This document shows, one piece after another, positions 26,900-36,177 of a DNA stretch of 64,000 nt (positions are counted from its first letter, which is position 1; each line of letters opens with the position of its first letter). Source of the DNA: CAVQCA01 sp963710815 (lineage in GTDB: Bacteria > Pseudomonadota > Gammaproteobacteria > UBA9214); the NCBI GenBank assembly GCA_963710815.1, contig CAVQCA010000048.1, positions 96,715-160,714 on the forward strand, in the 5' to 3' direction. Below the pieces are notes generated by a model. That model did no database searches and was not told where the DNA came from. It saw only the letters and a program-made list of their open reading frames with translations. The position numbers were made by a program, and so were the translations under genes.

Positions 26900-29372
26900 C
26901 GTCATTGTCTGATTCGGCACCGCCGGCGCTGAAGGCGCGTCTCATCTCTGCGAATTCAAGCAGTTTCTCCCGGACTCTCTGGTTGACACTGCCCTCGCTG
27001 AAACCTCCGTCTAGCGGTCCTCGCGCCCGCCTCCAGGCCCGTCAGACAATTCCAGGCAGCGATCGATGGTGTCGACCGGGTAGATGTGAAAGCGGTCTTC
27101 GGCTACCGATGCGATGACGTCGTGGCGCAGCATCAGGTGCTTGACGTTGGCCGCTGGGAATCAGCACGCCCTGGGTCGCCGGTGAGGCCGCGCGCTTGCT
27201 GCAGATGTCGAAGAAGCCCTCGATCTTCTCGTTGACCCCGCCGATGGCCTGGATCTCGCCCGTGCTGGTTGACCGAGCCGGTGACCGCCAGCGCCTGGTG
27301 GATCGGCACCTCGGCCGAGCGCCGACAGCAGGGCGCACAGCTCGGCCGGCGGAGGCGCTGTCGCCCTCGATGCCCCCGTAGGACTGCTCGAAGACCAGGC
27401 TCGCATACAGCGACAGCGGCCGCGTCGGCGGCGAAGTGGGCTGCCAGGAAGCCCGCGAGGATCAGCACTCCCTTGGAATGGATCGGGCCGCCCAGCTCGA
27501 CCTCGCGCTCGATATCGACCACCTCGCCGGTGCCCATGGCGGACGCGTGCGGTGATGCGGCTGGGGCTGGCCGAAGGCGAATTCGCCGAGCTGGGCGACC
27601 GACAGGCCGTTGACCTGCCCGATCTGCTCGCCTTCGGTGTCGATGCAGGAGGGTCTCTGCGCAGGATCTCCTCCTGCAGGCGCTCGCGGATGCGGCTCGC
27701 TGCGTCGAATGCGTGCATCGATCGGCCTGCTGCGACGTCACTCGCTGCCGATCGATCTCATGGCCGTTGCGGCCGAGCATGGTAGTCCGATTCGCGCACG
27801 ATGTCGGCTGATGCTCTCGGACCTGGGCGGAGATCTTTTCAGCGATCGCCCGCCATGTCGTGCCGCATGCCTCGAGCACTCGCGCGCATCGCCGATCTTG
27901 GTCAAAGGGCCGGAGATTTTCCTGCGGCCACCAGCGTCGGCGACGCAGCCGCGCGAACTGCCGGCTGTTCGTCGCTGTCGCGGTCGATGTCGTCGTCGAA
28001 ATCGGCCGCCACCTTGAAGAGGTCGAGAAACTCCGGGTCGATAGGCCTGCAGCAGGTAGTAGAGCAGGCGATCGCCGAGCAGGACGACCTTGACATCAAG
28101 CGGTATCGGAGCTCGGTTCCAGGGATGACCGTGCTCACCAGACTGAGCGCCTCGCCGAGCAGATTTGATGCGGATCTCGCGCGACTTCAGCGCACGCTTC
28201 AGTCCTTCCCAGGCAAACGGCTGGATCAGCAGCTTGGCGGCATCCACCACGAGGTAGCCGCCGTTGGCGCGATGCAGGGCGCCTGCCCGGATCAGTTGGT
28301 AGTTGGTCACCAGCGTCCCCATTTCAGAGATGTGCTCGATCTGTCCGATCAGGTAGGGGAAGGTGGGATAGTCCTCGAAGATGACCGGGGCGCCGTGATC
28401 GCCGCTATGGTCGATGACGAGGTTGACCGCGTAGCGGCGTATGGCCGGAGAGCCTTCGGAGTCCACCCCCTGCATGCGGCCGCTGATCAGTGCCTTGGCG
28501 GTCAGCCCGCTCTTTTCGGTCGACCTGAGAAAGACATCCACGTTGTCGACGATATCGGCCTGCATTTCCTTGAGGTGCTCAACGACTTCGGGAAGACCGG
28601 CGTATTTTTCCATCAGTTGGCTGATCAGACCGCCTACGGCGTACATGGAAACCTCGCGGTCCAGCTCGCGCATCCTGGCGCGCATCCTGGCCGCCTCCTG
28701 CGGGATGGTTTGCATGACGCGCTGCAGCTCCTTGCCCACCTCATCGGTGAGCCGGGACAATTTCTCCTGCTCTTCCGCGGAGAGCTTTTCATATTCCTTG
28801 GGGCTGATGGCCTTGTCATTCTGGAGCGGGGCGAAGGCAATGCCCGTCGGGGTCTTGATGATGCCGATGCCACGCGACCTGGCGTATTGCTGCACCTCCT
28901 CGAATGCCTTTTCCTCGTATTCCTTGAATTCTTCCTCGATCGCCTGCTGGCGGGTGCGGTAATCCTCGCTCTCGAAGGCCGCGGGTATCGCGGTATAGGC
29001 CTCCTGGATCAGCCGGACGACGTCCAGGCGCAGCCCGGCGCCGTGTCCGGCCGGCAGGCGCAGGGCGCGCGGGTTCTTCGGGTTGTTGAAGTTGTTGACG
29101 TAACACCAGTCATCCGGGACGGGCCGTGCGGCGGCCTTCTGCCCGAGGAGACTGCGCACCATACTGTGTTTGCCGCTGCCCGGCGGACCGAGCACATAGA
29201 GGTTGTAGCCCGGTGTTTCCATGCCGGTGCTGAAATGAATCGCCTCCACGGCGCGCTCCTGGCCAAAGGGTTCCGTGAGGCGATCGAGGTCTTTTGTGGT
29301 CTCGAAGTCAAACAGATCGAGATCGCAGTTCCGGTACAGTTCTGCGGGGGACAAGGGCTTGCCTGGCTGCAT
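26886..29372 (-). pseudogene. Lon-like (S16) ATP-dependent protease, 3' half broken by many indels
   Basis: Family of ~800-residue proteases with fused AAA and Lon S16 domains. The first ~390 codons (29372 to ~28170) are intact: NCDLDLFDFETTKDL, Walker A LYVLGPPGSGKHSMVRS, a long coiled-coil insert, and VIFEDYPTFPYLIGQIEHIS. From ~28170 to 26886 family-like segments alternate between all three frames: IPLDVKVVLLGDRLLYYLL, MGTGEVVDIEREVELGGPIH, GGIEGDSAS (catalytic serine), IQAIGGVNEKIEGFFDIC (catalytic-lysine region) and EGSVNQRVREKLLEFAEMRR. I count at least eight single-base shifts. Either this stretch is badly sequenced or the gene is recently dead; conserved residues survive. Confidence 0.85.
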
Positions 29373-29613
29373 TGTCGTGGTTCCCTGTTGGGGCGGGTCT
29401 GTTGCGTATTGCTATTGATGCCTCGCGGGTCACGCGGCCAGCTTGTGACCGGGCGACCATTCATGTCGTTGGCATTCCTCGATCATGAGCGTTAAACCCC
29501 GGAAGCGCGGCGACGACCCTCAGTGGTACAGTGTACGCTGCCGCCTGGCCGCGGACGGCGAGCTACCTGCGGTTTGTAGCCTCCCGCCGGGTTTCCCCGG
29601 GCGTAACGTCAAT

Positions 29614-30051
29614 TCACAGGCGTTCCGGCAGGTGGGTGCGGATCTCGTGACTGCTGTATTGCCCGAGGTTCTTGCCGATCTCGGTAATCTCGATGCCGTT
29701 TATCGGATCCAGGTGTTCCCGCAGCAGTCCCAGAAATTGCGGACCCGCGACCAGAAACAATCGGTCGCACCGACCCTGCGTGCACCCCGTACGCACAAGT
29801 TCGGCGATCTGCTTGGCGAAGCGTATCGCTTCCTGCTGCCTCGGGTCCACCGACGTACCCATCGCATGACGACCTCCCACGCCGCTGCTGTCAAACGCAC
29901 GCCCGGGGAGATCCGTGGTCAGGTCCTGAATACGCTCGCGTCCTTCCGGATGCTCCAGGGACTCGATCTCCCGCAATGGACCACGCGAATTATCGACGGT
30001 AAAAATACGTGCCTTGCTTTGGTCTGCGACTACAATCCAGGGTTTGGACAT
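29614..30051 (-). CDS. Host-attachment-family (baeRF/AtsE-like) protein
   Basis: 145-residue protein starting SKPWIVVADQSKARIFTVDN, with a central HAMGTSVDPRQQEAIRFAKQ and a C-terminal LFLVAGPQFLGLLREHL. This matches the family named for a plant-pathogen attachment protein (AtsE) and related to bacterial eRF1-like domains. Its biochemical role is not established. It sits 240 bp upstream of the Lon-like gene on the same strand, in a block of stress-type genes. The start is well supported by CGGGAGGTATC before the ATG. Confidence 0.85.
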   Translation of the reverse strand: MSKPWIVVADQSKARIFTVDNSRGPLREIESLEHPEGRERIQDLTTDLPGRAFDSSGVGGRHAMGTSVDPRQQEAIRFAKQIAELVRTGCTQGRCDRLFLVAGPQFLGLLREHLDPINGIEITEIGKNLGQYSSHEIRTHLPERL

Positions 30052-30158
30052 GATACCTCCCGGTTGGAATATGACGCCATTACACTATTGACCGGAACCC
30101 TCGTGTTTCGTTGTGATCCACACGCAACGCCTTCCGAGAAGCAAACAGAGTCCTCTTT

Positions 30159-30196
30159 AAATAATAGTATGGACCATAAATAATAGTATGGACCAT
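30159..30196. repeat. Perfect 19-bp direct tandem repeat (two units)
   Basis: AAATAATAGTATGGACCAT occurs twice head-to-tail (30159-30177 and 30178-30196). It lies in the gap between rtcB and the upstream region of the host-attachment-family gene. It could be a double regulator site or simple slippage. Confidence 0.7.
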
Positions 30197-30307
30197 GAGG
30201 TGCGGCGCTTCTTGATCAAAATCATTCGGATAGGATTTGAAGAAAAATCCGTTTACTTCCAGTTGTGCTGTGTGCGCATCAGTCCGTGTTTCCGCCGGTA
30301 TCGTGAA

Positions 30308-31738
30308 TCAACCCTTGATGCAGATGACCGGACGGAGTTTGGCGACCTTGCGCGCCAGTCCGGCCGCGTCCGCGGCATCGACGACGGCATCGACGTCCTT
30401 GTAGGCGCCGGGCGCTTCCTCGGCCACGCCGCGCGAGGAGGGACTGCGGATGAGTATGCCTTGCGCGTGCAGCTCATCGATGACCTGCCGGCCCATCCAC
30501 GTCCTGTATGCACTGCGCCGGCTCATGGCGCGCCCCGCGCCGTGACAGGCCGAGGAGAATGCGGTGGTTCTGGCCGCGCTATTCCCGGCGAGTATGTGCG
30601 AGGCGGTACCCATGGAACCGCCGATGAGGACCGGCTGGCCGCTGTCGCGGTATTCCCCCGGAAGGTCCGGGTGGCCGGGGCCGAAGGCGCGCGTAGCACC
30701 CTTGCGATGTACGTAGAGCCGCCGCAGCCGGTCATCGACGTTGTGCTCCTCGACCTTGCAGGTGTTGTGCGATACGTCGTAGAGCAGGCTCAGTGTCGTG
30801 CCTGGAATGATTCGTTCGAACACCTCGCGGGTCAGGTGGGTGATGATCTGACGGTTCGCCAGTGCGCAATTGATGGCGGCGCGCATCGCCCCGAGGTAGC
30901 TCTGGCCGATGGCCGAGTCGATCGGCGCACAGGCCAGTTCACGATCGGGCAGGGTGAGACCATACTGCCGGGCGCTGATCACCATCGATTTCAGGAATTC
31001 CGTTCCGATCTGGTGGCCCAGCCCGCGCGAACCGCAGTGGATGCTCACCAGGATATCTCCCAGGCCGATGCCGAATGCGGTGGCCGTGACGGGATCGTAG
31101 ATCTCGCTGACCTCCTGCACCTCGAGGTAGTGGTTGCCGGAGCCGAGCGTGCCCATCTCGTTGCGCTGGCGGTTGCGCGCCTGCACCGATACCGCCTCCG
31201 GTTGCGCGCCTTGCACGCATCCGCCCTCCTCGATGCGTGTGAGGTCGTCCGGGTGGCCCCAGCCGCGTCCCACCGCCCAGCGCGCGCCCCCCGCAAGCAT
31301 GGCGTCCATGCCGGACTCGTCGAGATGGATGCGGCCGGTGCTGCCGATGCCGACGGGGATGTTGACATAGAGTGCATCGGCCAGGCGTTCCTTGACCGGT
31401 TCGATGTCGGTGCGCCGCAGCCCGGTGAGCAGGGTGCGTACGCCGCAGGAGATGTCGAAGCCGACGCCGCCGGCGGAGACCACGCCGTTCGCATCGGCAT
31501 CGAAGGCGGCGACTCCACCGATGGGAAAACCATAACCCCAATGGGCATCGGGCATGGCATAGGAGCCCTTGACGATGCCGGGCAGGGTGGCGACGTTGGT
31601 GATCTGCTCGAGCACCTTGTCATCCATGGCCCGTACCAGCGCCGCGCTGGCGTAGATGATGCCCGGTACTCGCATGGCGCCGCGGGGTTCGACGCGCCAT
31701 TCGAACTCCGAGGTCCGGGTCAGCCGCGCGGTGTCCAC
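30308..31738 (-). CDS. rtcB: RNA-splicing ligase RtcB
   Basis: GTP- and Mn-dependent ligase joining 2',3'-cyclic-phosphate or 3'-phosphate RNA ends to 5'-OH ends. The 476-residue protein contains SYAMPDAHWGYGFPIGGVAA, GGVGFDISCGVRTLL (metal-binding Asp and Cys), GSGNHYLEVQ, VSIHCGSRGLGHQIG, YDVSHNTCKVEE and the guanylylated-histidine region SACHGAGRAMSR. The start is a GTG at 31738. Archease lies upstream on the same strand with a repeat in between, the common archease-rtcB arrangement. Together they point to RNA repair after damage or toxin cleavage. Confidence 0.97.
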   Translation of the reverse strand: MDTARLTRTSEFEWRVEPRGAMRVPGIIYASAALVRAMDDKVLEQITNVATLPGIVKGSYAMPDAHWGYGFPIGGVAAFDADANGVVSAGGVGFDISCGVRTLLTGLRRTDIEPVKERLADALYVNIPVGIGSTGRIHLDESGMDAMLAGGARWAVGRGWGHPDDLTRIEEGGCVQGAQPEAVSVQARNRQRNEMGTLGSGNHYLEVQEVSEIYDPVTATAFGIGLGDILVSIHCGSRGLGHQIGTEFLKSMVISARQYGLTLPDRELACAPIDSAIGQSYLGAMRAAINCALANRQIITHLTREVFERIIPGTTLSLLYDVSHNTCKVEEHNVDDRLRRLYVHRKGATRAFGPGHPDLPGEYRDSGQPVLIGGSMGTASHILAGNSAARTTAFSSACHGAGRAMSRRSAYRTWMGRQVIDELHAQGILIRSPSSRGVAEEAPGAYKDVDAVVDAADAAGLARKVAKLRPVICIKG

Positions 31739-31811
31739 GGCGGTTGGCTGGGGCTAATGTAGTTATGCGGACTTCTCATATTTCCATTCTGATGTCCGTA
31801 CGTAAAGGTAT

Positions 31812-31900
31812 AAACTCACCGTAAAGGCGCAACGAACGCAAAGTGCTTAATGGTTTTCATGTAAAGAATTTCTCTGCGTCCTTTGCGTCTTTGCGGTGAA
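31812..31900. repeat. Family A palindromic repeat, copy 4
   Basis: Opposed arms AAACTCACCGTAAAGGCGC and GCGTCCTTTGCGTCTTTGCG, with the flank GCGGTGTTTATGGATGG after the right arm. It lies between archease and rtcB, inside what would otherwise be a two-gene operon. Confidence 0.85.
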
Positions 31901-31926
31901 AGCGGTGTTTATGGATGGATGCTGGT

Positions 31927-32339
31927 CTAGACGTCCACCACACATCGGGCATGCCACACGCCCTGCGGGAGACTCGAATACCGCCAGTGCCGTATAGGTG
32001 GCCCCCTTGACCTCCGTGGCCGGCTGGTGACGCGCCCGGTCGATGTGCTCACCGCAGGCGGTTGCGTGCAGTCGCGGCCCGTCGAATTCGACCTTGAAAC
32101 GGCGGAACAGCATGTGGCGGGTCGCCATTTCGTATATGAGTGCATTGAGCCAGTCGACCAGCAGGAGTTCCCGGTCGGGCGCCTCGCAGTTCACCGACAC
32201 CGTCTCCCGGCAGGCCACAGTATCCGGGTCGGTAATGACGGCCGTCATGGCGACGGCCGCCTCCTCGAATGCGCGTTCCATGACGTTCCCCGATGCCTTC
32301 TATGCCGATATCGGCCTCATGATGGAAGTGTGCCCACAT
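31927..32339 (-). CDS. Archease, broken by two single-base insertions
   Basis: Cofactor that stimulates RtcB guanylylation. The N terminus MWAHFHHEADIGIEGIG (from 32339) and the core MERAFEEAAVAMTAVITDPD are in different frames; dropping one base from the CCCC at 32288-32291 joins them. The C-terminal PQGVWHARCVVDV, ending at 31927, is again in another frame; dropping one base of the GGG at 31967-31969 joins it. With both corrections the protein is ~137 residues and normal for the family (acidic N terminus, central LLVDWLNALIYEMATRHMLF). I judge both as sequence errors. Confidence 0.88.
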
Positions 32340-32379
32340 GAATATCGCTGCCGACGGGCGACATGATGCACCCCGTACC

Positions 32380-32754
32380 CTAGGGCGCCTGTTGAGGGAT
32401 CGCTCTTGCCGTCACGTGGTTCTTTACCTTGCCGCGACGGCGTGCCTCGTAGTCCTCCAGCCTGCGGCGTGCGCTGTTGAAGGCGTCACGAATCGCCACG
32501 TAAACATCCTCATGGGCATGATTCTCGTGCGGGTTGCGGCTGACGATGATCTCGGCGTCGGGGACGATGATATCGACCGCGATGTGGTAGATGTTGCCCT
32601 TGTGATGGTGTTTGTGAGGTGCTTCCACGGTGACCCGCAGACTGGTGATCTTGTCGCAGGAGCGTTCCAGCTTGTCCGCTCTTTCGCGGATATTGGCCTC
32701 CACGGCGTCGGAAGGCTCCATGTTATGGAATACGATTTGTAAGGCAGTCTGCAT
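32380..32754 (-). CDS. Ribosome hibernation factor, HPF/RaiA (YfiA) family
   Basis: 124-residue protein starting MQTALQIVFHNMEPSDAVEA, followed by ADKLERSCDKITSLRVTVEA and NIYHIAVDIIVPDAEIIVSR, typical of factors that bind the 30S decoding region and silence ribosomes in stress. The family match is to the short form, without the extra C-terminal dimerisation domain of long HPF, although the tail is slightly extended and basic (ARRRGKVKNHVTARAIPQQA). The start at 32754 is fixed by AAGGAGAAAC upstream. Confidence 0.9.
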   Translation of the reverse strand: MQTALQIVFHNMEPSDAVEANIRERADKLERSCDKITSLRVTVEAPHKHHHKGNIYHIAVDIIVPDAEIIVSRNPHENHAHEDVYVAIRDAFNSARRRLEDYEARRRGKVKNHVTARAIPQQAP

Positions 32755-32896
32755 ATAGTTTCTCCTTTTTGTGGCCACTTTAAGTGTGGCACGCGTCGAC
32801 CGGGATGCAATGATCCCGGTCAATTTTCACAGGGTGAAATGGCCCGCAGCCCGGCAGCGGAGCCCTGAAGGGTTGCGCGACCTGACAAGGCCGTGT

Positions 32897-33421
32897 TCAA
32901 TGGACGTTGATGCGCAGGCGTTTGGACGGCTTCAGCTTGGGCAGGGTCATCTCCAGCACCCCGTCCTTGAAACTGGCCCGGGCTTTTTCGCCATCGACGC
33001 CCGCCGGCAGCGTGACGGTCCGGGTGAAGCTTCCCCGCGACATTTCACGGTGCGTGAAATTACCGGCTTCCTTATCCTCTTTTTCGTGTTGCGTCGTTCC
33101 CTTGATGGTCAGCCGGTCATCACTCAACGAAACCTCCAGGTTTTCCTTGTCCACTCCCGGAATCTCGGCGCGCACCACGACCTCCTGCTCGCGATCGATG
33201 ACATCCACGCTGGGTGCGCGAACCTCCAGCGACCTGGCCATTTCACTCCACAGGGGATTATCCCAGCCGAAGGGAGAACGCCGCCAGCCCTGACCGAGAA
33301 ACCGTTCGAAGAGACGTTCCATTTCCTCGAAGGGATTCATTGACTTACCCGCCCCCGAGCCGGTGAGCTCGCCTTTCCGGGGACTGACCTCTACATCCTG
33401 TTTGGTTTGTTTTTTCGCCAT
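32897..33421 (-). CDS. Hsp20/alpha-crystallin small heat-shock protein
   Basis: 174-residue holdase. The N-terminal region is polar then aromatic (MNPFEEMERLFERFLGQGWR). The alpha-crystallin domain runs from about APSVDVIDREQEVVVRAEIP through GVLEMTLPKLKPSKRLRINV. It contains PGVDKENLEVSLSDDRL and FKDGVLEMTLPK, and ends with an I-x-V type motif for oligomer contacts. The ATG at 33421 follows AAGGAGATTGCCC. Neighbours (hibernation factor, RtcB, Lon-like protease) suggest a heat- or stress-induced block, but no heat-shock promoter was proven. Confidence 0.95.
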   Translation of the reverse strand: MAKKQTKQDVEVSPRKGELTGSGAGKSMNPFEEMERLFERFLGQGWRRSPFGWDNPLWSEMARSLEVRAPSVDVIDREQEVVVRAEIPGVDKENLEVSLSDDRLTIKGTTQHEKEDKEAGNFTHREMSRGSFTRTVTLPAGVDGEKARASFKDGVLEMTLPKLKPSKRLRINVH

Positions 33422-33627
33422 GGGCAATCTCCTTGAGATAAATTAGCATTCTCTTTCCTGCTTGCATGGAAAAGTATAGTCGAGCCGTCCGTTTTCCTGT
33501 TGATCCATATTAAGAAATCACGGTTATGAACCGGTGCGTTTTCATGCGCCGGCCGGAGGAGCGGTTGCCAACCAGGCATTGCCCATCCCGGGTTAAGGGG
33601 AATGGCACCTGGTTCAGGCCCAGACCC

Positions 33628-33778
33628 GAATGGCACTTACTTAAGTCGAAATCGTGCCAAATAGCCACGGAATCCACGGAAGACACAGAAATTATCTGTG
33701 GATATTCCGTGTTTTTCCGTGTGCTTCCGTGGCCATTTGTTTTTATATTGACGATATTCCTTAAGCAAGTGCCATTCG
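33628..33778. repeat. Family B element, copy 3, with terminal inverted repeats
   Basis: The most complete family B copy. Outer ends GAATGGCACTTACTTAAG (33628) and CCTTAAGCAAGTGCCATTC (ends ~33778) are inverted repeats of each other. Inside them lies the palindrome ATAGCCACGGAATCCACGGA ... GTGCTTCCGTGGCCAT. The layout is MITE-like. It fills most of the gap between hsp20 and ccmI. Confidence 0.85.
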
Positions 33779-33818
33779 CCATAGGGGTGTGATTAGACTT
33801 AACCAGGCACCCTTCGGG

Positions 33819-35126
33819 TCAGGGAACGGCGCTGTTGATGGTGATGATAACGGGGGCGGCGCTGCCGACCGTGACCGGGGATTGCGAGCCTTCCAGGTCG
33901 CCGCTCTGCGGCATGGCATTCCCGCTGGCGGAGATGCGTGCGCCGACCGTGACCTGTGGGAACTTCGACAACGTCATCATCGGCGACATGGCGCGCGAAT
34001 CATCCAGCGTGACGGTGACCGGAAGATCCTTGACTTTTTTACGTATCACGGCGAGCGGCATGGGCGGGCCCTGCACGGCGCGCGCGAAGATGAACACGGT
34101 CTCATCGGGTGCGGCCCGTGAAGCCAGCGCCGGGTCCAGCGCGACCTTGACGGTGAGCGAGCCGCCGGAAGCCGCCTTGCCTCCGCTCTCGGCGCCGGCC
34201 GCCGCGGCCATTGCCGGTGCGGTCGGCGCCGGCGTGGTGGTGGGCGTGATACCCAGACGCTGCTGCACCTGGGCAATCTGCCGGGCGATGATGTTGCTGT
34301 CCTCGCTGTTGGGCGGGAGCAGGGCGGCGGCGCGCTGCCAGTAATCGAGTGCTTCTTTATAGGAACCCTGCTGGTTTTTCCAGTGGCCCAGGAGCCACAG
34401 CGCCTTGACATTCTTGGGCTGAGCCTTGATCGCCTGCAGCAGCAGCTCTCCCGCCTCGTCGTTGAAGCGGCCGCCGTTTGCCATCACCAGCGCATCGGCA
34501 TAATCGGCCAGCAGCTCGGGATTATCATTGGAGAGTGCGCGGGCCTTGCCATAGGCGTCGAGGGCATCGGCATAGCGGTGGAGGGTTTCATAGCTTCTCG
34601 CCAGCAGGATCCAGCCGCGCAGGTCATCGGGCTTTTCCTTCATGCGTGCGGCCAGCACGCCGACCATTTGCTCCAGCGATTGTTCGCCCATCTGGTGCGG
34701 GGGGGAAGAGGGCGTGTCGGAGCCGGCGGTTGAGGTGCCTTCCTGTTCGAGCAGCGGGATGATTTCCTTTGTGCCGAAGTGCTGATACATCGTCACAGCC
34801 AGCACCGGTATGGCCACCACCAGCAGCAGTCCCGCCCACTGGCCGCTGCGGGCCGGTCTGGACGCCGTTCCCGGGACATCCGGCGAGAGATCGTCGAGCA
34901 GCTCGCGCTCGAGATCCTGGCGTGCAGAGGCGTACTGGGCTTCATCGAGCCGGCCGGTCTTGAGGTCGGTGTCCAGTTCCGCCAGCTGAGCCTTGATGAC
35001 CTCGGTGTTGAGCGCATCCTGATCCAGTCTGGGCGGCGCGGATTTTCCGGCGCGCAGCAGCCAGGGCACCGTGAACAGCAGTGCGATGATGATCATGATG
35101 GCCGCAATTCCCCAGAAAATGCTCAT
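33819..35126 (-). CDS. ccmI: Cytochrome c maturation protein CcmI (CycH)
   Basis: Apocytochrome chaperone of the haem-ligation complex. The 435-residue protein has two N-terminal membrane helices (IFWGIAAIMIIIALLFTVPW and WAGLLLVVAIPVLAVTMYQH) with the cytoplasmic LDQDALNTEVIKAQLAELDT between them. TPR-like helices follow (DLRGWILLARSYETLHRYAD, PKNVKALWLLGHWKNQQGSY), then an alanine/threonine-rich linker and a periplasmic C-terminal domain (VFIFARAVQGPPMPLAVIRK). It is the last gene of the ccm operon and its start overlaps the ccmH stop by 4 bp. Confidence 0.96.
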   Translation of the reverse strand: MSIFWGIAAIMIIIALLFTVPWLLRAGKSAPPRLDQDALNTEVIKAQLAELDTDLKTGRLDEAQYASARQDLERELLDDLSPDVPGTASRPARSGQWAGLLLVVAIPVLAVTMYQHFGTKEIIPLLEQEGTSTAGSDTPSSPPHQMGEQSLEQMVGVLAARMKEKPDDLRGWILLARSYETLHRYADALDAYGKARALSNDNPELLADYADALVMANGGRFNDEAGELLLQAIKAQPKNVKALWLLGHWKNQQGSYKEALDYWQRAAALLPPNSEDSNIIARQIAQVQQRLGITPTTTPAPTAPAMAAAAGAESGGKAASGGSLTVKVALDPALASRAAPDETVFIFARAVQGPPMPLAVIRKKVKDLPVTVTLDDSRAMSPMMTLSKFPQVTVGARISASGNAMPQSGDLEGSQSPVTVGSAAPVIITINSAVP

Positions 35127-35644
35127 CCCTGCTTCCCCTTGCCGGCGTCATCGCCAAGCAGTTGTTCGAGCCGTTTGCGCTCATCCGCGGAGATCGCCGG
35201 CTCATCGACACGACGCTGCCGCCCCACCGCACGCACCAGCAGCAGCGTGGCGATTCCGAGCAGCACGAACGGACCGTACCAGATGAGGTAGGTGGACGGC
35301 TTGACGGGCGGGTTGTAGAGGATGAAATCTCCATAGCGATCGACCAGATAGTCGATAACCTCCTGATCGCTCTTGCCGCTCTTGAGCATCTTGTAGATCT
35401 GGGCGCGCAGGTCGTGGGCCAGATCCGCGTCCGAGTCGGCCAGGGTCTCATTCTGGCAGACGAGGCAGCGTAACTGGCCGATGAAATTTCTGAAATGCTG
35501 TTGCTCCTCCGGAGTCTGAAACGTAAAGGCTTCGAGGGTGTCATCGGCCTTTACGGAGCCCGGGGTGGGCTCGGCATGCAATGTCTGCGCGGCGAGGACC
35601 AGCAGCGGCAGCAGTAGCGTAATAAAGAGTTTCATTGGTTTCAT
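35123..35644 (-). CDS. ccmH: Cytochrome c maturation protein CcmH
   Basis: Membrane-anchored thiol reductase that keeps apocytochrome CXXCH cysteines reduced. 173 residues: a signal peptide (LFITLLLPLLVLAAQTLHAE), the redox motif LRCLVCQNETLADS, a helical segment ending YLVDRYGDFILYNPP, and one C-terminal membrane helix (GPFVLLGIATLLLVRAVG). Overlaps its neighbours on both sides by 4 bp. Confidence 0.96.
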   Translation of the reverse strand: MKPMKLFITLLLPLLVLAAQTLHAEPTPGSVKADDTLEAFTFQTPEEQQHFRNFIGQLRCLVCQNETLADSDADLAHDLRAQIYKMLKSGKSDQEVIDYLVDRYGDFILYNPPVKPSTYLIWYGPFVLLGIATLLLVRAVGRQRRVDEPAISADERKRLEQLLGDDAGKGKQG

Positions 35645-36177
35645 GACTTCAGTTTGGCGACCAGCGGGAGGATCTCCCTGTTGATGATGTCGATCGTGAG
35701 GGGGCCGATATGCTTGTGGCGGATAATGCCGTTGCGGTCGATGATGAAGGTCTCCGGTGCGCCGTAGACACCCCAGTCGATGGCCACCCGCCCGCTACCG
35801 TCGAAGGCGTTCGCAACGTAGGGATTGCCGAATTGGGCAAGCCAGCGTTTGGCGTCCTGACGGTTGTCCTTATAGTTCAGCCCGTAGATATCCACCTGTC
35901 CCGTTTTCGCCAGCTCCACCAGCGTCTCGTGTTCCTGCCGGCAGGAGACGCACCACGTGGCCCACACGTTCAGCAGGGTGACCTTCCCCTTGAGGTCGGC
36001 ATTGCTGATGGTGGCCGATGGGTCATCCAGTCGTGGAAGGGTGAACGCCGGGGCGGGTTTGCCGATCAGCGGCGAGGGCACCAGTTTCGGATCCATGCTG
36101 AGGCCGCGGTAGAGAAAGGCAACCAGCAGGGCGAATATCGCCAGTGGCGCCAGATAACGCAGATAACGTGTCATCAA
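35641..36177 (-). CDS. ccmG: Thiol:disulfide interchange protein CcmG/DsbE
   Basis: Membrane-anchored periplasmic thioredoxin for cytochrome c maturation. 178 residues, N-terminal anchor (YLAPLAIFALLVAFLYRGLS), then FTLPRLDDPSATISNADLKG and the active site NVWATWCVSCRQEHETL with the CxxC pair. The cis-proline loop is in GVYGAPETFIIDRNG. Its start overlaps ccmF by 4 bp. Confidence 0.96.
   Translation of the reverse strand: MMTRYLRYLAPLAIFALLVAFLYRGLSMDPKLVPSPLIGKPAPAFTLPRLDDPSATISNADLKGKVTLLNVWATWCVSCRQEHETLVELAKTGQVDIYGLNYKDNRQDAKRWLAQFGNPYVANAFDGSGRVAIDWGVYGAPETFIIDRNGIIRHKHIGPLTIDIINREILPLVAKLKS

Noticed and set aside
26886..28170. Programmed frameshifting in the Lon-like gene
   Set aside because: Far too many shifts in both directions and no slippery-site pattern.
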